64,000 nucleotides of DNA, taken from positions 1 to 64,000 of the forward strand of contig CAWFLQ010000009.1 of the NCBI GenBank assembly GCA_963816745.1, given 5' to 3'. Both the position numbers and the translations under genes were made by a program. Under the pieces are notes generated by a model that had not been told where the DNA came from, did not search any database, and saw only the letters and a program-made list of their open reading frames with translations. The stretch comes from VAZQ01 sp963816745. Its GTDB lineage: Bacteria > Pseudomonadota > Alphaproteobacteria > Rhizobiales > Xanthobacteraceae. Of this stretch, positions 1-8,661 are shown in pieces (position 1 is the first letter of the stretch; the number at the start of each line of letters is the position of its first letter).

Positions 1-52
1 AGCTCGTTGCCCATTGTCGTGCTCCACGCCGCGACGGAATCCATGAGCCTCT

Positions 53-85
53 CTCATAAGTCCATGCGCATTCTGCCGTCTAGTC
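53..85. promoter_or_regulatory. Putative LysR-type operator, copy 1
   Basis: A 33-bp stretch begins CTCATAAGTCCATGCG and ends CTAGTC. It recurs at 4576-4608 with about 27 of 33 positions the same. In copy 2 the core ATAAGTCCATGCGGATTAT is an imperfect inverted repeat of the T-N11-A type bound by LysR regulators; here the right arm is weaker. It lies about 140 bp upstream of the decarboxylase-like gene, and a LysR gene lies between the two copies. The binding role is inferred. Confidence 0.45.
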
Positions 86-220
86 CCATGCCACGGCGCT
101 TCATACAACGTCGGCCATGGACAAGAGCGAAAACCATGAAGGTGACTGGCTGCACCGCGTGTTCCCGGGCGACACCTTCGCGCTCTGACGCATCAACGTA
201 CCTGATCGAAGGAGGTCGGA

Positions 221-1000
221 ATGAAACTTCTTGCTGCGACGGTCGCGTCGCTCGCTCTGATGGCTTCATCGGCTCAAGCGGAGGAGACAAAGGCCATGCC
301 GAAGTCGATGCTGACGCGTGACGATGTGCGGATGGTCGCCCCGGCGCTCGACAAATACACGCAAGACCGTCTTCTCGGCGACGTGTGGAAACGCCCCGGT
401 CTCGCGCCGCGCGACCGCAGCATCGCCACGCTCGCCGTCCTGATCGCGCGCAACCAGACGATCGAGATGCCCTACCATTTCAACTTGGCGCTCGATAACG
501 GCGTCAAGCCGCGCGAGATTTCCGAGATCATCACGCATCTCGCGTTCTACTCCGGCTGGGCGAATGCAATGTCGGCGGTCGCGGTCGCGAAAGATGTCTT
601 TGCCGAGCGCAAGATCGCCGCCGATCAGCTCCCACCGGCCTCCGCGCCGCTGCTTCCGCTCGACGAGGCTGCCGAGGCGGACCGTGCGACGCGTGTCGGC
701 AGCCAGTTCGGCGCGGTGTTTCCGGGCGTCGTCCAATACACCACCGACGTTCTGTTCCGCGACCTGTGGCTGCGTCCGGACCTCGCGCCGCGCGACCGGA
801 GTCTGGTCACTGTCAGCGCCCTGATCGCTTCCGGCCAGATGGCGCAGCTGGCTGGACACCTCGACAGGGCGATGGACAACGGCCTCACACAAGCAGAGGC
901 CGCGGAGGTCATCACGCACCTCGCCTTTTACGTCGGTTGGCCCAACGTCTTCTCGGCGATGCCGGTCGCAAAGGACGTGTTCGAGAAGCGCCCCCGCTAG
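221..1000 (+). CDS. Secreted carboxymuconolactone decarboxylase (CMD) family protein
   Basis: The protein has 259 residues and a Sec signal peptide (MKLLAATVASLALMASSAQA). Two tandem CMD/AhpD-like repeats follow at about residues 45-125 and 165-250, each with an RDRS motif and an ITHLAFYxGW motif. The AhpD CxxC pair is absent, so peroxidase chemistry of that type is unlikely. CMD-fold proteins otherwise act as decarboxylases, lactonases or redox proteins; the substrate here is unknown and the protein is probably periplasmic. The start is fixed by a near-perfect Shine-Dalgarno (AAGGAGG, 210-216). The SDR gene follows after 34 bp, so the two are probably co-transcribed, possibly under LysR control. 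Confidence 0.85.
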   Translation: MKLLAATVASLALMASSAQAEETKAMPKSMLTRDDVRMVAPALDKYTQDRLLGDVWKRPGLAPRDRSIATLAVLIARNQTIEMPYHFNLALDNGVKPREISEIITHLAFYSGWANAMSAVAVAKDVFAERKIAADQLPPASAPLLPLDEAAEADRATRVGSQFGAVFPGVVQYTTDVLFRDLWLRPDLAPRDRSLVTVSALIASGQMAQLAGHLDRAMDNGLTQAEAAEVITHLAFYVGWPNVFSAMPVAKDVFEKRPR

Positions 1001-1034
1001 CACGGCCTTCCAGCGCCAGCAGAGGAACGCGTTC

Positions 1035-1798
1035 ATGAACTCGTCTTTCGAAAACAAAGTTGCGCTCGTGACCGGAGCAGCTTCCGGCATGGGTCTGGCG
1101 ACTGCCAAAGGCTTCGCGGAGGCAGGAGCGGCTGTCACGTTGGCGGACGTCAATGAGGACGGGGCTCGGTCCGCTGCGGAAGATCTGGTTGCCGCCGGTC
1201 ATAAGGCGATTGGCATCCGTTGCGATGTCGCTGATGAGGCTGAGGTGGCGGCCATGGTCGAGCAGACCGTCTCTACCTTCGGACGGCTGGATGCGGCGTT
1301 CAACAATGCCGGCGTGCAGGCTCCCCCGAGTCGACATGGCCGATGAAGCCGCCGAGGAATTCGATCGCGTGAACGCGATCAACCTGCGCGGCGTGTGGGC
1401 GTGCATGAAGCACGAGCTCCGCCATATGCGCGAGCAGGGAAGCGGCGCGATCGTCAACTGCTCGTCGCTGGGTGGTCTCGTGGGCCTGCCCAGCCGGGCG
1501 GCTCTACCATGCGTCCAAGCACGGCGTGATCGGACTGACCAGGAGCGCCGCGCTTGAATATGCCCCGCGGGGTATCCGCATCAACGCGGTATGCCCAGGG
1601 ATCATCGATACGCCGATGGTTTCGAGCATGCTGGTCAGTCAACCGGAAGCCATGAAGGAATTGATGAAGGAGCAGCCGATCGGCCGGCTCGGCCGTCCCG
1701 AGGAGATCGCCGCAGCGGTTCTCTGGCTTTGCAGCCCGGGCGCAAGCTTCGTGATCGGTCACGCGCTCGCCGTGGATGGCGGCTACACGGCGCGCTGA
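1035..1798 (+). pseudogene. Short-chain dehydrogenase/reductase (SDR), frameshifted twice
   Basis: Three frames join into one classical SDR of about 250 residues. The N-terminal frame has the NAD(P)-binding TGAASGMG motif and the NNAG motif. The middle frame, from about 1325, has RVNAINLRGVWACMKHEL and the catalytic Ser region (NCSSLGG). The last frame, from about 1495, has the catalytic YHASK and the C-terminal IGHALAVDGGY. The two single-base shifts lie near 1325 and 1495. All catalytic residues are present across frames, so either these are assembly errors or the loss is recent. It follows the CMD protein in an apparent operon and is likely an oxidoreductase acting on alcohol or ketone groups. 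Confidence 0.85.
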
Positions 1799-1810
1799 CG
1801 ACGACAGGAT

Positions 1811-2705
1811 TCAGCCGCGGTGGCGTAGCGCGTCGACCAACAGGGTAAAGGCCGCAGAAGGCTGGCGTCTGCTCGGGTAATAGAGGTGGTAGCCCGGATA
1901 GGGAGCGCACCAGTCCTCGAGCACCCGCTTGAGGCGGCCCTTGTCGATGTGCGGCTGCACCAGGCCCTCCGGCACGTAGGCCAAGCCGAATCCTGCGAGC
2001 GCGGCATTGAGCATTTGGCTGGTGCCGTTGAAGACAAGCTGGCCTTCGACACGCACCCTCAGCTCGCGACCGCCCTTTTCGAACTCCCAGGCGTACAACC
2101 CGCCATGGGTCGGCAGACGCAGATTGATGCAGTTGTGCTCGATCAGTTCCTGCGGCTTCTTCGGTTCCGACCGCTTCCGGAAATACGACGGAGCCCCCAC
2201 GACCGCCATGCGCACGTCGGGCCCGATACGCACTGCGATCATGTCCTTCGCCACTTGCTCGCCGTCTCGCACGCCGGCATCGAAACGCTGGGCGACGATA
2301 TCGGTCAGGCCGTAGTCGCTGATGATCTCGACCTTGATATCCGGATACTCGCCGCAGGAGCTTCGCAAGCTTCGGCACGAGGATCGCGTCGGCGGCATAT
2401 TCGGTGGCGGTGATCCGAATGGTGCCGGCGGGCTTCTCCCGAAGCTCACTTACGGCCGCGAGCTCGGCCTCGATCTCCTCGAACCGCGGGCCCACGGTGT
2501 GAAGCAGCCGTTCGCCGGCCTCCGTTGGCGAGACGCTGCGCGTGGTGCGGGTCAAAAGCCGAACTCCGAGCCGCGCTTCGAGCTCGCGCATGGTGTGGCT
2601 GAGCGCCGATTGCGAAACGCCCAGCTTCGCCGCGGCCTTCGTGAAGCTGCGTTCTCGCGCTACGGCCACGAAGGCGAGCAGGTCATTCAGATTTCCGCGC
2701 TGCAT
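1811..2705 (-). CDS. LysR-family transcriptional regulator, frameshifted
   Basis: The N-terminal winged helix-turn-helix occupies about residues 5-62 (LNDLLAFVAVARERSFTKAA, then SQSALSHTMRELEARLG). The effector-binding domain continues in another frame from about 2345 (PDIKVEIISDYGLTDIV to the C-terminus at 1811). The combined length of about 297 residues is normal for LysR. The start codon at 2705 directly abuts the stop codon of the Rieske gene (2706-2708), so the two are one transcript. The closest-looking group is the DNA-binding regulators of dehydrogenase and oxidoreductase genes. It may bind the repeated 33-bp motif at 53 and 4576. One frameshift separates the two domains. Confidence 0.85.
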
Positions 2706-4488
2706 TTATGGCACCCCAGCCTCCTGATGCAGCTCGCCGCCCCGCATCAAGCGCCGGGCGATGTCGGCCGTCTGCAGCGCCGCGCGTTCGGTCGGTGAAT
2801 GGGCCGCAAGATAGCGGGCAACCGCAATGAGGATGTGCCGGCCCTCGTCGGTGTCGCCCCACGCGGCGAACTGCCGGACTCCCGCCTCCAGCATCTGATA
2901 GGCATGGAAGCCTGCATCTTCGCGCAGCACCGCATGCGCGAGCGTGGCGATCAGCGCCTGCGGCGAATGGCCGAGCGTGAGATGCCGTGCCACCAGCCTT
3001 GCCGCGAGATCGACCTGTCGCTGCCGGTCGAAGGCGTCGAGCAAGGCGGCGCGGATCGTCTCCGCATCGGCGGGCAGATCGTCGAGCTGCTCGCCGCCGT
3101 CGCCCGGGATGCGGGCCGGCGGCACATTGAGATAGCGAGCAAGGTAGAGCGCCATCGCTCCGTGCAGTACGCCGCGCACGGCCGTGACGTGACCGTCGGT
3201 GTTGGCGGTCCCGATCCGCGTCGAGCATCTGGTGGACCGCGTTGGCGTAGGTGAAGACGTGGTGCGCCGTCTCCCAGTCGGCGTGCTCGTTGGCATTGCC
3301 GAAGCGCGCCACCCGGAGCGCCGCCGCGTAAGCGAGCGATCGGCCAAGGTCAGCAGGAGCGGCGCCGGCGCGGATCGCCGCCTTGAGCGCGTCAACGATC
3401 CTGGCCGGATCGTCACCGAGCAGCTCTCGGGCGAGCGCCGCGTGGTCCGACCAGCCACGCACGCCGCGGCCGGCAGCGAACAGTTCCGGCAGTTGGCTGG
3501 CTGCTTCCTCACACAGCGCAACAAGATCAACGGGCTGGCGCCAGGCGGTCGATTCCTCGGCGCCACGGGCCGCCACCATCTGGCCGACGACAGTCGGCAG
3601 CAGAGCCGCCGCGTGCTCCCAGCCGATCAGGTCGAGGCACTCGAACGCCTTGTTGATGAAGTCGAGCGAGTGTCCGGTGTCGGCGAACGCCCGCTCGGTC
3701 TCGGCCGCGAGCAGGGCATCGGCGAGCACAGCCGGCGAGAGACCGGCCGCAATCGCCGTGAGCAGGGTGCGCTCGGCCGCCTCGCGATGGCGCACGTTTG
3801 TCCAACGCCGCAGCCAGCGCTTGAGCGCGGCCGGATCCGGCCGGCTTCCAAGCGGCGCACGTTCCCGCCGCGGCGCCTCGCCGTCGCAGTCCGCCGCCAC
3901 GCGGCGCGCGCCGTGGAACAGGGCGAGATAGGCTTCCTCCTCCGGCAGCACGGGCAGGAGATTGGCGAGCGCCGTGAGGATCGTGAGACCCACGCCCCAG
4001 CCGTCGCGGTTCTGCGCCCCGAACAGCGCCACCTGCCGCACGATGTCGGCCTGCGGTACGTCGGCCGCGAGCTGACCATGCACGGCCTTGGCGATGACGA
4101 GGCCGAGGTCGTGGGCGAGGCCGTCCGCAAGCCGCTGATGCCAGTGCGCGGCGGGATCGGCATGACCGAACGTGGTCTTCACCCAGACGTCGCCATTGCG
4201 CACCTCGACCGGGCAGATCGGTACGTCGTCCGCCCAGAGGTCGAAGGTGCAGCCGCTTTCGAGATCGAAGCGGGCGTGGTGCCAATGACAGGTCAAGATG
4301 CCGTCCTCGACGCTGCCGCGCTCGAGCGGGAAGCCCATGTGCGGGCAACGATTGTCGAGGGCGAAGACGCGCCCGCGGTCGTAGATGACGAGGATCGGAC
4401 GATGGCCACCGTGCACAACGAGCCGCCCCTTCGCCTTCAGCTCCTCAAGGCTCCCCGCGAGCGCGAATTCCTTGTTCGGCGCGTCCAT
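2706..4488 (-). CDS. Rieske 2Fe-2S protein with a long helical C-terminal domain, frameshifted
   Basis: The N-terminal Rieske domain (about residues 1-105) has both cluster-binding motifs, CPHMG and CHWHHARFD. It is followed by roughly 480 residues rich in alanine, leucine and histidine that look all-helical and match no catalytic domain I recognise. The frame changes near 3215; downstream residues TDGHVTAVRGVLHGAMALYL continue to the stop at 2706. The ATG at 4488 (MDAPNKEF) is preferred over an in-frame ATG at 4494 because GGGAGG sits seven bases before it. The gene is read into LysR and is divergent from the cupin gene. A role in electron transfer to an unidentified oxidoreductase is inferred from the Rieske domain alone. 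Confidence 0.75.
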
Positions 4489-4575
4489 GAGCATACCTCC
4501 CGCACGCGCCCCCCGATCCCTTTCAACATAGGCATTCGTTCGCGCGAACGCCCCGCGCCGCATTCATGGCGCCTG

Positions 4576-4608
4576 CTCATAAGTCCATGCGGATTATAGC
4601 GGCTAGTC
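4576..4608. promoter_or_regulatory. Putative LysR-type operator, copy 2
   Basis: This is the second copy of the 33-bp motif seen at 53-85. Its core, ATAAGTCCATGCGGATTAT, forms a clear imperfect inverted repeat (ATAAgTCC / GGATTAT) with T-N11-A spacing. It lies in the divergent promoter region between the Rieske-LysR operon (minus) and the Tat-cupin gene (plus), where an autoregulating LysR protein would be expected to bind. Confidence 0.5.
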
Positions 4609-4676
4609 GCAACCGAGCCACGCTTTAAATATCGGATCAGACGCCAACCGCCCAGGAGACGTGTCCAGGAGACGTC

Positions 4677-5194
4677 ATGATCACGCGCAGACGCATGCTC
4701 GCCGCCACTGGCGGCCTCGCCGCACTGGCGGCAGCCGGACCTGCCGCCACACAGACGCCGGCCCCGACTGTCCCGACACAATCGAAGGAATGGAACAATG
4801 GAGATCAAGCGCAGCGGTTCGCAGCCGTCCCGCAAGGGACCGGCGGAATATTTCACCGGCGCGGTCCGCGTGGACCCGCTGTTCCAGGCGGGCGACCCGG
4901 CACGTGTCAGCGGCGGCCAGCGTCACGTTCGAGCCGGGTGCCCGCACGGCCTGGCATACGCATCCGCTCGGCCAGACGTTGATCATTACGTCGGGCTTCG
5001 GCTGGGTTCAGCACGAGGGCGGGCCGATCGAGGAAGTCCGGCCAGGCGATGTGGTCTGGTTCCCGCCCGGCGTGAGGCATTGGCACGGAGCAACGCCTAC
5101 GACGGCGCTGACGCATATCGCCATCACGGAAGCGCTGAACGGCAAGAATGTCGACTGGATGGAAAAGGTCAGCGACGACCAATACCGCAAGTAG
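4677..5194 (+). pseudogene. Tat-exported cupin-domain protein, frameshifted twice
   Basis: Three frames join. The first encodes a Tat-type leader (MITRRRMLAATGG...AALAAAG). The second (from about 4798) encodes MEIKRSGSQPSRKGPAEYF, typical of small cupins annotated as (R)-mandelonitrile-lyase-like. The third (from about 4915) gives the cupin core with metal ligands in TAWHTHPLGQTL and the second cupin motif PPGVRHWHG, ending VSDDQYRK. Full length would be about 170 residues. This cupin type often neighbours CMD and SDR genes, as here. Frameshifts near 4795 and 4912 may be assembly errors. Confidence 0.75.
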
Positions 5195-5238
5195 ATCCGT
5201 TCCGCGGAAGTCGATCATACGCCCCTTGAGAGGACCGC

Positions 5239-5646
5239 ATGAACACCAAGCAGCTTCTTCTCATTCTTGGCGCATCGGTGCTGGCGTCATCTCTATGCGG
5301 GAGCGCTGTTGCCCAAGAGATGCGAGGGCATATGCAAGCGCAGTACGTGCAGGTGGCGGAAATCGAAATCGATCCCGCCCAATTGGAAGAATATAGAGCT
5401 GCGGTTAGGGAGCAAATCGACACTGCTATTCGCGTGGAGCCAGGAGTTTTGGTGCTATACGCCGTGTCTGAAAAAGACAATCCGACTCGTGTCAGGGTTT
5501 TCGAAATCTATAGGGATACGGATGCGTACCAGTTGCATCTAGAATCCGCCCATTTCAAGAAATACAAGGCCACTACCGAGAAGATGGTCAAGTCGCTCAA
5601 ACTTGTCCAAACGACCCCGATAGTGCTTGGCGCGAAGGCGAGGTGA
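5239..5646 (+). CDS. Secreted antibiotic-biosynthesis-monooxygenase (ABM) fold protein
   Basis: The protein has 135 residues, with a signal peptide to about residue 25 (ending CGSAVAQE) and one ABM ferredoxin-like domain. The domain includes EIDPAQLEEYRAAVREQ, VEPGVLVLYAV and FEIYRDTDAYQLHLESAHFK, the usual quinol-monooxygenase/YgiN-like pattern with a conserved histidine. Members often act on quinones without a cofactor, but the periplasmic location makes the substrate uncertain. It follows the cupin after 44 bp with a GAGAGGA ribosome site and belongs to the same redox cluster. Confidence 0.85.
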   Translation: MNTKQLLLILGASVLASSLCGSAVAQEMRGHMQAQYVQVAEIEIDPAQLEEYRAAVREQIDTAIRVEPGVLVLYAVSEKDNPTRVRVFEIYRDTDAYQLHLESAHFKKYKATTEKMVKSLKLVQTTPIVLGAKAR

Positions 5647-5689
5647 GGGCGCTTTGCACGGGCGCGCAGCTTAGGTGGGCTCTTGCCAA

Positions 5690-5800
5690 AATGCGCCGAA
5701 GAACTTGATCGCGTGAATGCGATCAATCTCCGCGGCGTGGGGAACTGCATGCCTCGATCGGGCCTGATTGGCATAGCCGGCCGAGCAATGTACCTTCGCC
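5690..5800 (+). pseudogene. Remnant of a second SDR gene
   Basis: Translating 5700-5752 gives EELDRVNAINLRGVGNCM, nearly the same as the SDR segment encoded at 1350-1405. About 30 bases later another frame gives SGLIGIAGRAMY, matching the SDR catalytic Ser-to-Tyr region (SLGGLVGLPxRAxYHAS). The piece is short, frameshifted and internally deleted, so it is a decayed paralogous copy. Confidence 0.6.
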
Positions 5801-5827
5801 ACAAACAAAGCTCATCCGAGTACGGAG

Positions 5828-7114
5828 ATGCGGCCTAGGTTGGCTTTAGTCATTATGATTGCGTCGGCAGCCATTGTCGTTGCCGCCTTATACGTCATCT
5901 ATCGCCTGGTCGATCCGCTGCCACCACGTCACATCGCAATCGCGGCCGGGATGGCGGGATCCGGATACGACAACTTTGCGAGGCAATACGCTCGCATACT
6001 TGCGCGTCATGGTGTCGAGCTGGAGATCCGCAACTCTGCTGGCGCCGTGGAGAATCTTGATCTGTTGCGTGATTCAACCTCCGGGATCCAGGCAGCCCTC
6101 ACCACCTTCGGCATCACGCAAACGGCCGATGCGGACATCCTCTATTCACTGGGTGGAGTATTCGATGCAGCGATATTCATTTTTTACAGGAACGCGGAGC
6201 CAATAACGCTTTTTGCGCAATTCCGTGGCAAGCGCCTTTCCATCGGTATTCCGGGAAGCGCCCTTCGATCGCTTATGCTTGAGGTTCTGGAAACCACTGA
6301 TGCATTGGATGCTTCGACCGATCGCTTGGATCTGGATTACACACAGTCACTTGACGCTTTGATCGCAGGCGAAATCGATGTGGCGATCGTTCCACAGCTG
6401 GATGGCAGCCCCTTGCAGCGCGCGCTTGGCGCCCCCGGCATCCGGTTGATGAGCGTGGCGCAAGCTGAAGCCATCGCCAAAACGGTCCCCGGGCTGAAGC
6501 ATGTGGTGTTATGGCGAGGTCTCGTTAGCTTGCCCCGCGACATCCCGGATTCGGACATTGACCTGCTTGCCTCCCGCAACAGGCTGCTCGTACGAAAGGA
6601 TCTTCACCCCGCCTTGCAATATTTGCTGCTGGAAGCCATGCGCGAAGTCCACTGGGCGCCGGGCGCCTTTAATCGTCTCGGTGAATTCCCCGCCGAGCAA
6701 CCGAGTGATTTGCCCCTCTCTCCAACGGCGGCGGCATTTTACCGCTCGGGCCCGACCTTCTGGCAACGGTACACGTCCTTCTGGCTCACCTCACTCCTCA
6801 ACCGAATTGTGTTCTTTGTCATTCCGGTCGTCGTGACGCTGATTCCAATCATTGGCTTCGCGCCTCGCTTTTACAGATGGCTGTACGTTCGTCGTATCGA
6901 CAAAATGCACCGGGCTCTGGGAAACCTCGAACGACAACTCTCTCAGAGCGCAGACATGTCCCGCTTCGGCGAGTATCAGGCACGGCTCGCCGAAATTGAA
7001 TCCGCCGTGCGGTTGCTCAAGGTTGCACGCCCGTTCGAAGTCGATCTGCAGCGACTCAGGATCCATCTGCGCATGGCTCAAGAAGACATTGGTCGAATGG
7101 GAGCGGCAAATTGA
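5828..7114 (+). CDS. Membrane-anchored TAXI-family (TRAP-type) solute receptor-like protein
   Basis: The protein has 428 residues. An N-terminal membrane segment (about 7-25) is followed by a periplasmic binding domain of the TAXI type (IAAGMAGSGYDNFARQYARIL, then IQAALTTFGITQ). A second membrane segment lies at about 325-345 (RIVFFVIPVVVTLIPIIGF), and a charged, probably coiled-coil tail follows at about 360-425. Free TAXI receptors deliver organic acids to TRAP permeases. This form is tethered twice and has no DctM-like permease next to it, so it may be a sensor or partner of a distant transporter. The start was chosen at the first ATG before the hydrophobic segment. Confidence 0.8.
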   Translation: MRPRLALVIMIASAAIVVAALYVIYRLVDPLPPRHIAIAAGMAGSGYDNFARQYARILARHGVELEIRNSAGAVENLDLLRDSTSGIQAALTTFGITQTADADILYSLGGVFDAAIFIFYRNAEPITLFAQFRGKRLSIGIPGSALRSLMLEVLETTDALDASTDRLDLDYTQSLDALIAGEIDVAIVPQLDGSPLQRALGAPGIRLMSVAQAEAIAKTVPGLKHVVLWRGLVSLPRDIPDSDIDLLASRNRLLVRKDLHPALQYLLLEAMREVHWAPGAFNRLGEFPAEQPSDLPLSPTAAAFYRSGPTFWQRYTSFWLTSLLNRIVFFVIPVVVTLIPIIGFAPRFYRWLYVRRIDKMHRALGNLERQLSQSADMSRFGEYQARLAEIESAVRLLKVARPFEVDLQRLRIHLRMAQEDIGRMGAAN

Positions 7115-7207
7115 TGTGCCGCCGGTCAGTGGTCCCGAGTAGTTCGCGCAATCACCGCAGCTGGAAAAGCGTAAAGCATAAGAGCGAGAGCTGAGGACGC
7201 AGCAACG

Positions 7208-8554
7208 GTGAAGCAGCAAAAAGCGTTCACGTCGGTTCTGTGGTCGTCGTGTCTGGCGATGCTCGCGGTCGGCGCCAACAGCACGGCGATCATGGCCGCC
7301 TTGCCGGACATGCGGACCGAGCTTTCCCTGAGCTCCGCCGGCGTGGAGTGGGCGGTCAATGCCTATCTGGTCGTCTCGGCGGCCTTCATCGTGCTCGGTG
7401 GCCAGGCGGCGGATCGGTTCGGCGCGCGGCTGGCATCGATGGCCGGGTTGGCGCTGTTCGGCGTCGCGTCCTGCATCATCGCCGCCGCCGAGTCACAAAC
7501 TGTGTTGCTCGCCGGACGAGTCTTGCAGGGCCTCGCGGCGGCGTTCGCGGTGCCGAGCACTCTGGCCGCGGTCGACACCAGCGCACCGCCGGAGCGCAGG
7601 GCAGGGGCGATCGGCGCCTGGACCGGGTTCCTGATGCTCGGCTTCAGCATCGGGCCGCTGGTCGGCGGTGCGCTCACTCACGTCACAGGCTGGCGCGTGA
7701 TCTTCTGGCTCAATGTCCTGCTCATGCTGGCCGCCATTGCGGGTCTCGCCTCCGCGGGCGCGGTGACCGCGCGTGCTCACGATAAGAAAAGCCGGCGCGG
7801 GGACTGGATCGGCTTTGTCTTGCTGGCCACGCTGATGGTGTCGCTGGTCTTCGCGTTGCATGCAATGCCGCATGCGCTGGCGGCGCCGCTCTCCGTTGTC
7901 GGCCCGTTCGTGCTGGCGGCGATCGCGTTCGTCCTGCTGCTGAGCGTGGAGTCGCGTGCCGAGGCACCGCTGGTCAACCTGAGCTTCTTTGCGCGGCGCG
8001 GGTTCGTCATGGGCGTGGTCATCGGCTCGCTGTCGATGTTCAGCATCATGGGCTTGCTGCTCTATTTCAACCTCTATGCGCAGAGCCGGGAAGGGCTCGG
8101 CCTCACCTCGCTGGAGGCGGGCGCCTCTCTGCTGCCGCTGAGCGGGGCACTGCTGGCGCTCGCCCTGTCGGCTTCCACGGTGGCGGCACGGGTCGGGCTG
8201 CGCAACGCCATGACGGGCGGCATGGCGCTGATCGCGATCGCCAGTGCCATCCTCGGCGTGGCGGTTGCTGGGGGCGCGATGGTCGTCCTGGCGATCGGGT
8301 TTCTCGTGATGGGTACTGGTCTTGCCGTGCCTTACGCCTTGGCGCCGCGGCTGGCGCTGTCGGCGCTTTCGCGCGAGCATGCGGGACAGGGTTCGGGCAT
8401 CGTCAACGCCTGCACCTTTCTCGGCGGCAGCGTCGGTGTTGCCGGTGGCGCCACCGCGTTCGCGCTGGGCGGATTCGTCGCCGTGCTGGCGATGATTGCG
8501 CTCGCCGGCGTCATCGGCGCTGCGCTGAGCCGCGGGATTTCAGAGAAGGCATAG
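7208..8554 (+). CDS. MFS multidrug efflux transporter, DHA2 (EmrB/QacA-like)
   Basis: The protein has 448 residues and about 14 hydrophobic segments, with the MFS motif A region GGQAADRFGARL near residues 58-70 and GRVLQGLAAAFAVPSTLAAV, typical of drug:proton antiporters of the DHA2 branch. The GTG start at 7208 has a weak GAGG upstream; no better ATG gives the first membrane helix. It would act at the inner membrane exporting small amphipathic compounds. The ABC membrane protein gene follows after about 107 bp on the same strand. The substrate is not predictable. Confidence 0.85.
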   Translation: MKQQKAFTSVLWSSCLAMLAVGANSTAIMAALPDMRTELSLSSAGVEWAVNAYLVVSAAFIVLGGQAADRFGARLASMAGLALFGVASCIIAAAESQTVLLAGRVLQGLAAAFAVPSTLAAVDTSAPPERRAGAIGAWTGFLMLGFSIGPLVGGALTHVTGWRVIFWLNVLLMLAAIAGLASAGAVTARAHDKKSRRGDWIGFVLLATLMVSLVFALHAMPHALAAPLSVVGPFVLAAIAFVLLLSVESRAEAPLVNLSFFARRGFVMGVVIGSLSMFSIMGLLLYFNLYAQSREGLGLTSLEAGASLLPLSGALLALALSASTVAARVGLRNAMTGGMALIAIASAILGVAVAGGAMVVLAIGFLVMGTGLAVPYALAPRLALSALSREHAGQGSGIVNACTFLGGSVGVAGGATAFALGGFVAVLAMIALAGVIGAALSRGISEKA

Positions 8555-8661
8555 GTCTGCGCGCCGGGCTTGAGGCGACTCGGCCCGCGCTTCCATTCAA
8601 ACGGACCGTGTCCTAAAATTTGGGGCTCTGCGATCGACCATTCCGACAACCGGTTTCCCCG

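Noticed and set aside
2799..4599. Long plus-strand frame opposite the Rieske gene
   Set aside because: It is the antisense shadow of a gene with clear Rieske motifs on the minus strand.
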